Shown: positions 22,501 through 37,034 of the stretch, one piece after another
Position numbering within the stretch: position 1 is the stretch's first letter
How the letters are laid out: each line of letters starts with the position of its first letter
Origin: Vitrella brassicaformis
Lineage: Eukaryota; Sar; Vitrellaceae
Assembly (NCBI GenBank): GCA_001179505.1
Contig: CDMY01000366.1
Span: 2,626-66,625, forward strand
Reading direction: 5' to 3'
Length of the DNA: 64,000 bases
Translations under genes and position numbers: made by a program
Notes under the pieces: model-generated
Database searches by the model: none
The model's input: only the letters and a program-made list of their open reading frames with translations
What the model was told of the DNA's origin: nothing

Positions 22501-25500
22501 TCTCAGACTTTGGACGTGCTGAGACGCCAAGATGCCAACGACCTCGACAAGGTGAAAGACGAGATGGATGAAGAGGATCATCAAGGAGAGGAGGAGCTCC
22601 GAGTCGAGTACACTCGGACTCTGCGACACGGCCAGGTACTGTGGAAGTGGTTGTGTTTGCCTGCCTCCAGTGGTACACTCTGTGTGTCGACCTCAGAGTT
22701 GTAGCGTAGTCATTGACAAGCCTCGGACAATCCTTTCGCTCCCGCTACTGCTGAAGATATGGAAGTTCTTCCAGCCTCCCACACCTGATCTTCACCATAC
22801 GCCTCCTGCCTGGTCGAGTTCAGACCCCGAAGGAGTCGAGAGTACGGCTCCAACGTCTCTTCTCCAGAGGACATTCACGACCAGCACAGCCCACCCTGCC
22901 TTCGCCTTTTCCCTCTCATTCGAGGAGTCATGTCTCGTCTTCTGCGAGAAGCCCCCCCAACACCAAGCGACTCACAAATCACCTCACGATCAGTCGGCTC
23001 GCAAGTCGGACGGCGGAAACGACGAGCCGTCAACACGCATCTTCGTCCTTCAGGGCTCGATGCGGCACAAGCTCGATTACTATGGTACGAGCCACAGGCT
23101 TCACGTCCTATATCCTGTTCATGTCCTGTGACTGTCAGGTGGTGGACACTTCAACATGTGTCTCGAGCTGTGTGATGGAGAGGCATTCTGCTGTGACAGT
23201 CTGTCGACTCTGATCGCTATAGAAGCAAGCCGCCGAGCAATGGAAGATCCAGATACGTCAGCGCCCTTCCCATCGCCGGATGGCTTCTCGTTCATGCGAT
23301 GGATGCAAGCAAAAGGCGAGAGGTCTATGCGGCATACTCACGATTTATGTAATGGCGCAAGCCTTACCTTCTCTTGGAGAAACCAGCGGGTTCTGAAGGA
23401 CGAACACGAGATCCCAAGTGGCCCCTTCCCTCAACCCGACTCGCTCAGCCGTGTGTCACTCGAGGTCCCAAGGTATCTTCTCAAGCGCTTCCTTGAGCTC
23501 CGCCTGGAGCCGCTGACAATGGAGGTTTCGCTCCAAGACTGCCTACTGCTGCTCAAGTGCTTTCGATGGCAGCTAAGGTCGCTCGCTGCGCCGAAGTCGC
23601 CGCAACAACATCCAGAGACATCAAAGGGCCGTCGTTTCTCATTGCTGGCACCTTTCAGCAAACAAGCGATATCTGAGGAAGCAACACTTCAAGAAGCGGG
23701 CTTATCCTCCTTGCATTCTTCCGTTATTCCTCGCCGAGTGACCGTGCGGGGAAGTGAAGAGCAACTGACTCAGTGGGAGATGCATCTGCAGAAGCTGGTA
23801 TGGAAATACACGTGCAGCAATTCCTGCCCACCTTTCTGTTCTCTGTGTCACTGTGGCAGAGCATCATGGCAGTCAACGATTTCCCCGGTTTCTCGACTCT
23901 CGATGCGCCTTTTCTCGACCTGCAAGCCGGACCAATCCTCCACAAAGGCACAGTTACGAGCGACGGACAGCACTTCGTGGCGAACGTCGAGCTGAGCGCG
24001 TGGTTCTTCAATCCGATGTACAAACGTGCACTTGACTGAGACATGTACTCATTGGGCGCGCACGCGTCCTTGCGTCCTTGCGTCCTTCCTTGTTTGTCAG
24101 AGCTGTCGAGTTCGAGCCCGTTCTGGAAACCTGCAAGCTCGAAATCAATGCGGAGTCGGAATCGATTTCGAGCTGGCGTCCGTGCGAGGAAGAGTCCGCC
24201 AGGGAGACAAGCCCCCCAAAGCTCCGGTGGAAGGTGCAGTGTACTTCATCGAGCGAGCCCTTGAGGCTGAACCTGTCGAGCGAGCTCTTGCAGACATCAG
24301 TGAGATACCTATCTCATTGGGTTGAGGAGTTGAAGGAGACCGGCGTGGAGACTACGCAACAGGCATCAACCGACTGCCTTGAGGCAATTGAGCCGAACCT
24401 GCTCTCCTCGCTGAATCGTGCAGCGACGGCGTCATTCGATGCTGCTCATCTGGTGCTGCAGCGGAAGCTTCACTTTGCCCCGTTCATGCTGAGAAACGAA
24501 ACCGGCATGTGTCTGGAGGTCTGCCAGGACAGTTTCGGCGCCAAAGGAACGCGCAGATCAGCGACAACATTCGTGGAGTCTGGCAAGCTTGCGCGGCTGA
24601 AGACAATATGCGTTGGAGTCAAACATCAGGCTGGGCGTAGCGAGACCGTCTCCATACAGGTGCAGCACGATGCAGATCCTCAGAGAGATTCCGGCTCAAA
24701 ATTCAAGTGGAATGTACACGAATTTCCAGGTTGGAGCGACGTCGTCGTCGGAAGGCTTCTCTGGCATGCTTTACCGCAAGGCGTGCAGGGTACCCATTGA
24801 GCGATGCGGCTGTTACGTGTACAACATTTCACTTCCAAACACACGCAGTTCGCCCTCCTTTCAGCGTCACTCACTCTTTGCCGGACAACCAGAAGGTTTT
24901 CAGCCGCCTCCGCCAAGATCCCGCTTCTCTACTGCGTCCCCGCTGCCAGCCTCTCTGCATCCACCGTCACTCTCGGCCTTCCACGGCTCTGATGACGGGA
25001 CGACTCCGGTATCGGCTACTGGGACAGAAGGCCAAGGGAGTCATTCTGTCGGAGCCTCGGATCCTGACTACATAGTCTGCAGAGTTGCTGTCGACGAAGA
25101 GACGGGACAGAAAACCTTGTCGGTTCAATCCCAGGTGATGGTCAGGAATGAAACCAACACGTTGATGGCGATTGCGGTCAATGGAGAAAAGATCGACTAC
25201 ATTGAACTTCGCCCGTCTCACCAGAAGCCAATACCAGTCAACGGTATGAAGAAAACACTGCAGACAGCAACCAGCTCGACTTGCATGAGTCGGCATGTTC
25301 CTCAGCATGCCAAGCTGGTCGAATCGCATTCCGCCCACTAACTGACGACAGCTATGAATGGAGCCGATCTGTGCATCTCGAGCGCATCTGGAACGCTCAA
25401 CGTCGAATCCCTGAAACGGAAGCCCGTGACACGAAAACCGACGGTGCAACCAGGTCGGCATGAATTCTTAACGAGACGTACTCGTCCATTCTTGACTGGT

Positions 25501-28500
25501 CTTTTCCGTTTTTCAGTTTAGCCACTGTTCGCAAGGCTCTGAAGCAAGTGACCATGAAGGGTTCAAGCCGCGGACTGCGGAATAGCTCTCCCTCGCGAGC
25601 TGATTTTCACCTCCACATGACTTCGGAAGCGCACGTCATTCACTACCACGGCAAAAGATGTGTTCAGTGGCACCTGACACTCCGCGCTCCTATTCGCATC
25701 CGAAGCACTCTCCCAATTCCGTGCAGGTTCAAAAGCACGTGTGAGAGACGACTGACCAGTTGCAACACTGTGCCTTGTGCAGCTACCAGATCAACAGTCA
25801 CGTGAGTCAAAAGCCTGTGGAGACGTCGTTGTGGTCTTCACGTGACAGTGCTGCCAAATATCGGGAGACGCAGTTCACGCATTCTGGCAGCCTTGTGACG
25901 AACTGCACAGAACACATTCACTCCCTCGAGCTGCAGGATCGGGTCACTCTGCAATTGTGCCTGTTCGGGGCACAGTTCCGGGGACAGGTCATCATCTATC
26001 ATCGCAATCCTGCTGGGCGGTTTACTTTCGAGAAGGTGCAGGCTTATCGCTGCTTGGACGTCGATAACCGCGTGACCGAGGTGGAGGTCATCAATGAGTC
26101 TCCAGATCCAAGTCAGAAAACAGTTTCTAAGGAAACCCGAATAGCCTCACGTCTCGGCTTTTTTTTGTTTCTTTTTGCTAGACGCGCCGCCGGATATTTT
26201 GGTGCACGTTCCTGTCTGGCTTGTGAACTACGCGGACCCCACATTGCTCAGTGATCAGCCACTAGCTTACGACTTGGGCCTTTTATCGAGACGAAGTCCT
26301 TCCCCTCCATCTTCGTTGTCGATAAACGATGTTGATCCGCAGTCCATATGGCTCGATTACGACGTTGATATGGTCAATTATCTCACCGGTACAGAAAGTG
26401 AAAGGATCCGAAGTAATTGCAGAAAAATAATGACGTATTCTTCCGACCTTAGACCAACGAGTGAACGGCGTGGCTTTCAGGGGCAGGCAGCCTGAGCCTC
26501 CAGAACAAGACTCACACGCGCTCGTCCTCCCAATGGACGCCAAGGTTTAATGTCCACCGATTTTTGCTTTCTGGCGTTCCATTTCTCACTTGTTTGGGTT
26601 TTACTCAGATGGAGCGAGTAGCGGTATCCGTCAAGGGGAACGCCGCCCGTTCACCCTACATCAACACGAGAAAGGTCGGTGCCAAGGCATCATATTCCCT
26701 GCCCTGTCGTCAGCTTGTGTCTTCTCGATTTAGCTTGCCAGCGATGGGGCAATTTGCGTGCGAGTTCCAGATGAAGCGGGGAAGCTGCCCGATGCAAGGT
26801 ATTTGTTCAGCTTGGGCAGTGGTAGAAAGCAAGGCCTGTCGGCTGTGTCACAGGCTGGACTTCGGGGTCCGCGTCGTGCAGTGTCCGGTGCCCATGGTTC
26901 GGGAAGTCAAGCTGCTGTATCTGTCTTTCCGATACTACCTCGTCAACGACTTGCCGTGTCATTTGGAGATCAAGCAAGCAAGCACTGACGCGATCGGGTT
27001 GTCTCCAGCCGCAGAGAATATTGGGATTGTGGCACCGGGATCTGAGAGGCCCTTCTTCTGGCCGGACTATACCAAACCCCTGGAGCTGTCGATCCGCATT
27101 CAAGGTATATAAACAATGAATCGTTTTCTTCACTTCCTCGTGATCTCTCACACAGGCTCCGGCTGGAGATGGAGTGGCACTATCCCAGTCAATCGAATCG
27201 GAGAATGGTAACACCCACAAGCCTTCTCGTCCCTGTGAGTGCCTTCACGTGTGTCGTGTCTTGTCGTGTCGGTCCGTGTGTGTCTGCCCCTCTTTCGATC
27301 CCAGGACCTGTCGCCTGCGGCGAGACACAGAGTCGGCTAACGTGCGAATTCTCATTGCAACGTCCCAAGGCTCGTGCTTCATTCGTTTACGCGAGGAAAG
27401 GGCCGACCTTCCTGATGCAATCAAGATCGTGAATAGCACCAGCTTGCCCATTCGAGTTAAACAAGGACCGCCAAGCAGCCGTTTGCCATCTGATGAAGTT
27501 GCGTCTGGGACGGAGATGTTCTTTGGCTGGCACGAGTATCCATCGAAACGCGTCGTGTCAGCCATTCCCGTCCACAGCGACGTACGGTCTCTTTCGGAGT
27601 ACACTTTTCACACCGAAAGAGAAAAGCGACGGAAGCGTGCAGATGAGCTTTGTTTGCTTTCTGTTTGGACACAGTTTGCCGGACTTAGTCCATCGGAAAT
27701 CGACCTGACATCAACAGAGACGAAGCAAATCCGTCTTCAGGACCCTGGACGCGGCAAGCCCCTCTTCGCCTACACGTACCAAGTGCAGCAGAAAGGAAAT
27801 CTGAAGTACCTCACATTTTCCACTGCGTAAGGTGTAAAAGGGTCTCCATGTGGTGCTACATCTGACTGATCCCGACTTATGTTTTTCCCAACTTGCAGAT
27901 CGACCAATGCAAGTGACCGCAAGGTGCTGCCCTCTCCGCCGTCAGTTCCTCCACCTGAGCGTGATCGTACCTTCAGTGATATCGAAAAGCTCGTTACCGA
28001 CACTCCACCGGTCCTAGAGTTGTCAATTGAGCTTGAAAACGTTGTCCTGTCTCTCATCTGTCGCTATCCGCTAATTAATCCGCTGACGGAGGTACTAACC
28101 ACATTCATCACCATGGGGTCTCCATGTGCTTGCTGCTCCCGTCTCTTTCAGGATCACGAGATGCATAATAACGAACTTCTGTTGATTAGTTTTGAGGGAA
28201 TTCATTTCCTGTATGCGCGATCTCACCCCGTCTCCGGGATGCTTTCTGACTCGGTATCGTGGTTGCCTTACGAGATCCGGCCTGCAGGAGTCCGACAGCA
28301 TCGTCCGCAAGAGATCTGCAGCTTCACTGTCCAAGATCTTCAGATAGATTGTAAGCAATCGTATGGCTGGTGCTTACTTACCATTTGCCGCCGTGCCGCC
28401 CCTGAGGTGCGTCCTGCTTTGACGCCTTCATCAGGTCAGAGTAGCGATGCCCACTTTCCCGTGATCCTCTACAGGTGAGGAAGCTCGTCGCAAAGTCGTG

Positions 28501-30900
28501 TCTCTCCGTCACATCGTTGATCCTATGATACATTTCAGGTGTCCTCCAAGTCAAGGCTCGGCAGCCGTACTGGGACGTGTCCTGCAAGGACAGGTGACAA
28601 TGACATGCTTGGCAACAAGCTTTGACCGCGCCTTTTCTTTGGAATTTACCTCAGCTCTTAGATAGAACGACCATTCAGTCTACTCTGGCATCTCGGCCAA
28701 TACTTCACCTGTCCTACAAACGCCACTTGGGCTTTCCAGAGCTGGCCTATTTTGAAGCCTTTCGTCTCGCCATCACAGTCAGAAACCAAGCACATGTTGC
28801 GAGAGGTGTACAGCTGGCTTGGACCCTTTTTGTTCCAGGACATACTATGTCGTGTCGACAGCCGCCTCGTGAGCGACATCAGTCTGATGCTAGAACAGTA
28901 CAAGAACGCCTTTGAAGTACGCAGCAGGCACGATTCTGTAAACACTCAATTTCGCATTTTGCTTTATTTTACAGCAGCGCAACCAGGCAAATGATCGGGA
29001 AACGGCCTCTCTTACAGCGCCTGAGCAATCTCCTGTGAAACAATCATCGAGAGTTCAAAGTCGTCCATGGGAGCCTCCAGCATTGGTTTTCTCGCGAGCA
29101 GAAAACGTGTCAAAACTGTATTTCGAGGATTTGAACGTCCGCCCAATATTTCTTCTCGTTTCCTACTCGGAGAGGTCTTCACTCCCATCCAAGAGTGCTT
29201 TCTTTCTGCCTCGCGTTGCCCGATCTGTTTTGACCAGCGTCGATTCCGCTCCCTTTTGGCTCAGCGCGTTTCAGGCGCAGCATCAGGCACTCGAGGTCTC
29301 GGTATTGGTCAACCAAATCAAGGTACGTGAACAAAGGCCTCGCAAGGAATGTATCGTACCTCCGTTGTACACAAAGTGCCTTCTGTGTGCAGGACCACTA
29401 TTATTGGCAGCTGACGTTGTGGGGTGCAAGTGCTGGCCTTCTCTCGCTGGAGTTCTTTGGCAATCCAATAGGGCTTGTTGGCGCCGTTCTGGAATCCGCC
29501 TCTGATCTCATTTACAAGCCATTTGAGGTAAATGGTGGCTGTGGTGTTGATCTTTGATCTTTCCTTAGCTAATGGGCAAATGTGCCGCTCAGAGTGTCGC
29601 ACGCGAGGGTCTGTTCGCCCTTCCTCAAGGTATTGCAAGTGGCGTTACGTCCGCCTTCTTCGGGACACTCAGCACGACCGGAGCCGCGGGCGCCTCCGTC
29701 GCTGGCACGTTCTCCCAGGTTCTGCGGCATTTCTCCCATCTAGGTTTTATCATTTTTCTCCTTTTCTTTTTTTCTTTCCTTCTTTCCTTCTTTCCGTCTT
29801 TCCTTCTTTCCTTCTTTTCGTCTTTCCTTCTTTCCGTCTTTCCTTCTTTCCTTTCTCATTCAGACTCTTGGCGCCATGTCTTTGGATGACAAGTTCGTGC
29901 ATTCGCAACGGGAAGACGTGCTTCGGAACCGCCCACGAACTATCATGGACACCTTTGTGGCGGCCGGTAGCACCGGGCTAAAGGGCATCGCAGAAGGCCT
30001 CACCGGTCAGGCCAGTCATCATCAGCTCATCCTGGCGTTTTGGATCTGTGTGATTGGTTTTCCTGTGAAGGTTTTGTCCGGCAGCCCGCAGAAGGGTTCT
30101 CCGAGACTGGCATCGAGGGCTTTGTGACAGGTTGGCAGCACGTCACATTAGCACGGTCTGCAGTATTGTATAAACATGTACGCATCGTATCAGGACTGGT
30201 CAAGGGGACCGCAGGATTAGTGTTTAAGCCAACAGCCGCTAGCTTGAACGCTGTACAGAAGCTCTTCATTGGCATTCAGGTGAAAGCACGTGCAGGACGT
30301 CAACGAAACTATGGCTCCTTGTCACATTTTGCAGGATGTCGCGGCGACCGCTGAGTTGAAGCAACGAGAACGGCGACGCTTACCAAGAGTCCTTTATGGC
30401 TCTGATCGATTGCTGAAGCCGTACAACGAGAAGCACGCCATCGTCAAGTCACGGCTTGCCTATGTGGAGGCCCAGTGCTGGAGCTACCTACCATATCAGT
30501 GTATCTTGCCTGATGAGCGACGAGACTGCGTTTATCTCATAACCGACTCGCTGCTTCTTCAGGTCACAACCTCCTCTTGTCTATCACGTGTCTCTTACCA
30601 CTGGTGTGTTTCCCACAGGTGGATGTGCGGAGTAGCTCTACCCGGTTTAGACTCGTCGAGCTCTACAAGATCGAGTCGGTTGGCGGCCGCTCTGCCGATC
30701 GAAATCGTCGAGCGTCCTTTATGGTCCCGTTCTCACTGTGGGCGCAACCTTCGGACCGGCACGAGAACCCAGTGGCACAGGCTACAGAGCTGACGGTGCG
30801 CTTGAAGGACGGTGGCGTTTGGAATCTGGAATTTTCGAGCATCGAGCTTGCACAGGCTTTCGAGTCTCACTTGAGCTCGTGTCTCGATATCACGATATAG
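13537..30900 (+). CDS. VPS13: VPS13-family bridge-like lipid transfer protein
   Basis: Giant rod-shaped protein that moves bulk phospholipid at membrane contact sites. About 50 exons, about 4,340 residues. Early exons: 13537-13576, 13643-13912, 14051-15191, 15298-15429, 15724-15814, 15971-16107. Large middle exons: 18708-19126, 19373-20082, 20180-21398, 21902-22635. Last exons: 29864-30005, 30071-30130, 30194-30279, 30335-30562, 30619-30900. The N terminus is a chorein domain (YLGGYLHVRPEHV...GHIGRCQVILPFS) followed by the GPR and QINNIHIRYED signatures. The C-terminal half has the SHR-BD/VAB region (IAFRPLTDDSYEWS), the QID...FPVILYR segment, and the Gly-rich C-terminal helices (GNPIGLVGAV, GFVRQPAEGFSETGIEGF). 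It ends with a PH-like domain after RRRLPRVLYG. The intron near 23742-23818 is not fixed to the base. The first and sixth introns begin with GC. Confidence 0.93.
29740..29863 (+). repeat. Polypyrimidine tandem array inside a VPS13 intron
   Basis: Roughly 110 nt made almost only of T and C, built from TTCC, TTCT and TTCG blocks with a higher-order period of about 40 nt. It ends at the CAG acceptor at 29861-29863, so it is an extended polypyrimidine tract. The intron (29719-29863) is about twice as long as its neighbours because of it. Confidence 0.8.
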
Positions 30901-32831
30901 CCTTCCTACTTGTGTAGAATCTTGTATAGGCTCGTCGTGATGCGAAACTTTCTCTCGCTCTTGTACAGTCCCGTGTGACTTGTGAATACATATCTCGGAA
31001 GACTGCCTCGTCGTAAAATGTAGTCATACAGATGATGCTCAGCTCAGGGGTGGCCTTCGCGCATCCCTCGCTCTGACACCCATGAACCACACAGATTGAC
31101 TGACCTGCCGTCGGCGATCGAAGGTGCCCTCCGCAGTTCGGTCAATCTCTGGCCTGTCGGTGCTTGGCTCGGCCCTTCGGGCCTCGCTGTCACAATTGCA
31201 TCGATCACGAGAAGTCAAAAAACCACGCATCTGGACCTCTCAATCCAATGGCCATTGGGGTCGAATTTGCAGTTGGCCCGGATGTTTTAGGACCTCGCCA
31301 ATCACCCGGGGCATTTGTCCATTTGCGGAACACGCGTGTGGATTCGCCTGGACGCATTGTCTGTCGCGGGTGGTAGCACCGAATTTGACGTGTCCGTTCA
31401 ACTTGTTGATCGACGTCTTACATTGCACTCACCCAGGCTCCGATCCGTCAGGTCTGACGAAAGGATCTGACGAAAGAGAGCCAGCACCACCAGGAGGAAA
31501 GGTGAATGAGTGGATGCATGCATATCTCTCTCTGTACGGTCATGGTGTTTGTCTCTCTATACTGAATCAGTGGCTGGGTGGGTGGGTGTGGGTGTGAGGA
31601 TATGATTGTCGGCTGCAGGGGTGACTTGCGGGTTCGTCGGTGTGGTGCCGACGGCCGTCAGACGAGAGACATTGCCTGTCGGCCGTTGAACATCCATGTA
31701 TCGCATTGATTGAGACGGCATGAGTCGGCCGATCGGCCAGAAAACACCAGCATGCACCAAAGAGCAGTCGGCGGGCATCAGCCTGCATCCGGCGGTCATC
31801 AGGGAGCACTCGGGAGGCGTCAGGGGACCGGTTTTCCATCACAGAACCCAGTTTTCTGTACACCCCCCCCCCCCCCCCCCCCCCCCCCNNNNNNNNNNNN
31901 NNNNNNNNNNNNNNNNNNNNNNNNNNNNNNNNNNNNNNNNNNNNNNNNNNNNNNNNNNNNNNNNNNNNNNNNNNNNNNNNNNNNNNNNNNNNNNNNNNNN
32001 NNNNNNNNNNNNNNNNNNNNNNNNNNNNNNNNNNNNNNNNNNNNNNNNNNNNNNNNNNNNNNNNNNNNNNNNNNNNNNNNNNNNNNNNNNNNNNNNNNNN
32101 NNNNNNNNNNNNNNNNNNNNNNNNNNNNNNNNNNNNNNNNNNNNNNNNNNNNNNNNNNNNNNNNNNNNNNNNNNNNNNNNNNNNNNNNCGAGGAAGCCGA
32201 CAGGAGGCGGCCGGTATGATCGGCCCTCATGGAGTCGGCGGAACAGCCGGCGGCTCGAAGTTGACGGCCACAGGATTGAGCACCTGCCGGGTCTGTTCTC
32301 GGACCAGCCGAAGGTGCCCGCGTTGTTTTCGGAAGGGGTTGGGCGGGGGGGAAGTCTCTGGCTCTCGTTTTGCCAAGCGTCGTCCAGAAGGCCAGTGTGC
32401 TTGGTCGTGCCACGCCGTGGCCGTGCGTTAATCAACGCGTGTACGGGCCGATGAGTGATGATTCCCAGGAGAAAGAAGGAGAGGGGGAGGTGGAAGAGTA
32501 GGTGAAGGCCAATCTGAAGAGTCAGCTGGCACACATCGGACACGTTGCAGCCGTGTGCGTGTGCGTGTGCTTGGAGTATAATTCTGCTCGACAATGCTCG
32601 CAGGACTTCATTGACAATTCTGTACAGAGTGTTCCAGCAGTGTCCCTGATGCATCCTTGGTCACTTCGTGGCCGTCGCAGATCAAGTACAGGGCCCACAC
32701 AATTGTCGGCATTACACCGTCTCAGAATCGACTGTCTACACATCGTCCACAAAGAAACCAGATTCACTCACGACTCCTTAGTGCAATAGATGCAATCCAC
32801 CGATCCCTCTCCCTCCATTCCGTGCCGCTCG
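30901..32831. other. Convergent noncoding region between VPS13 and AFG3
   Basis: Longest gene-free stretch of the window. It includes a direct repeat of ATCTGACGAAAG near 31460-31485, a GT/GG-rich stretch near 31560-31600, CGGCGG-TCATCAGG-like GC-rich units at about 31720-31830 with the palindrome GGCCGATCGGCC near 31727, and similar GC-rich sequence to the right of the assembly gap. No protein or RNA gene could be supported. Confidence 0.6.
31863..32188. other. Poly-C run followed by 300-N assembly gap
   Basis: A run of 26 C residues (31863-31888) leads straight into exactly 300 N (31889-32188). The round number indicates a placeholder for a gap of unknown length, so real distance and content here are not known. 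Confidence 0.98.
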
Positions 32832-36632
<3,801 letters not shown>

Positions 36633-37034
36633 CCACCACTGCGGTAAGGGGTGGAAGTGCCTCGCCTAATCCATGCAAACACGCACAGAATACGGCAGGC
36701 ACTTGTATGCATGGCCATGGCTGTCCCTACCGTTCGAGGGTGCAATTTCCATAGCATATCAGCCACAGACGATGAACGGAAGACGGCCTTTGGGAAGTTG
36801 TGGCCTTACACGCTTGGCAGCTGGGTGTTGGGAGATGAAGAGATTTCCTGTTTTGGAAGACACCAGAACCCTCCTCCCTTCTTTTCCGTTTCACCATGTG
36901 CCCTTCCCCCCCCACGATTGGGACTCGGAGGGAGCGACGTGTGTTAGTCCTTCACAGGATACCCCATGATAGGTGCCGCGACTGCTCGAATGAAGAGGAG
37001 GAGAAGAGTATTGTGACTCAACACACAGGCCAAG
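36633..37034. promoter_or_regulatory. Divergent promoter region, AFG3 / kinase
   Basis: A 402-bp spacer between the two start codons. It lacks the microsatellites seen elsewhere and has no supportable gene. Promoter function is inferred only from the divergent layout. Confidence 0.4.

Noticed and set aside
23742-23818. Apparent 20-nt micro-intron or frameshift in VPS13
   Set aside because: Alternative short introns (about 38-80 nt) with GT-AG ends are phase-compatible; the exact one is not settled, but gene breakage is not supported.
24704-24729. Apparent 16-nt GT-AG micro-intron (or frameshift) in VPS13
   Set aside because: A normal 70-nt intron starting after CAG at 24659 and ending at 24729 restores the same frame, so neither a micro-intron nor an error is needed.
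31160-31210. Possible tRNA-like hairpin (GGCCCTTCGGGCC)
   Set aside because: A perfect stem is present, but no acceptor stem, T-loop box or A/B boxes in tRNA spacing could be laid around it.
31710-32454. Open frames crossing the N gap
   Set aside because: Most of their length is N; the flanking codons show no homology.
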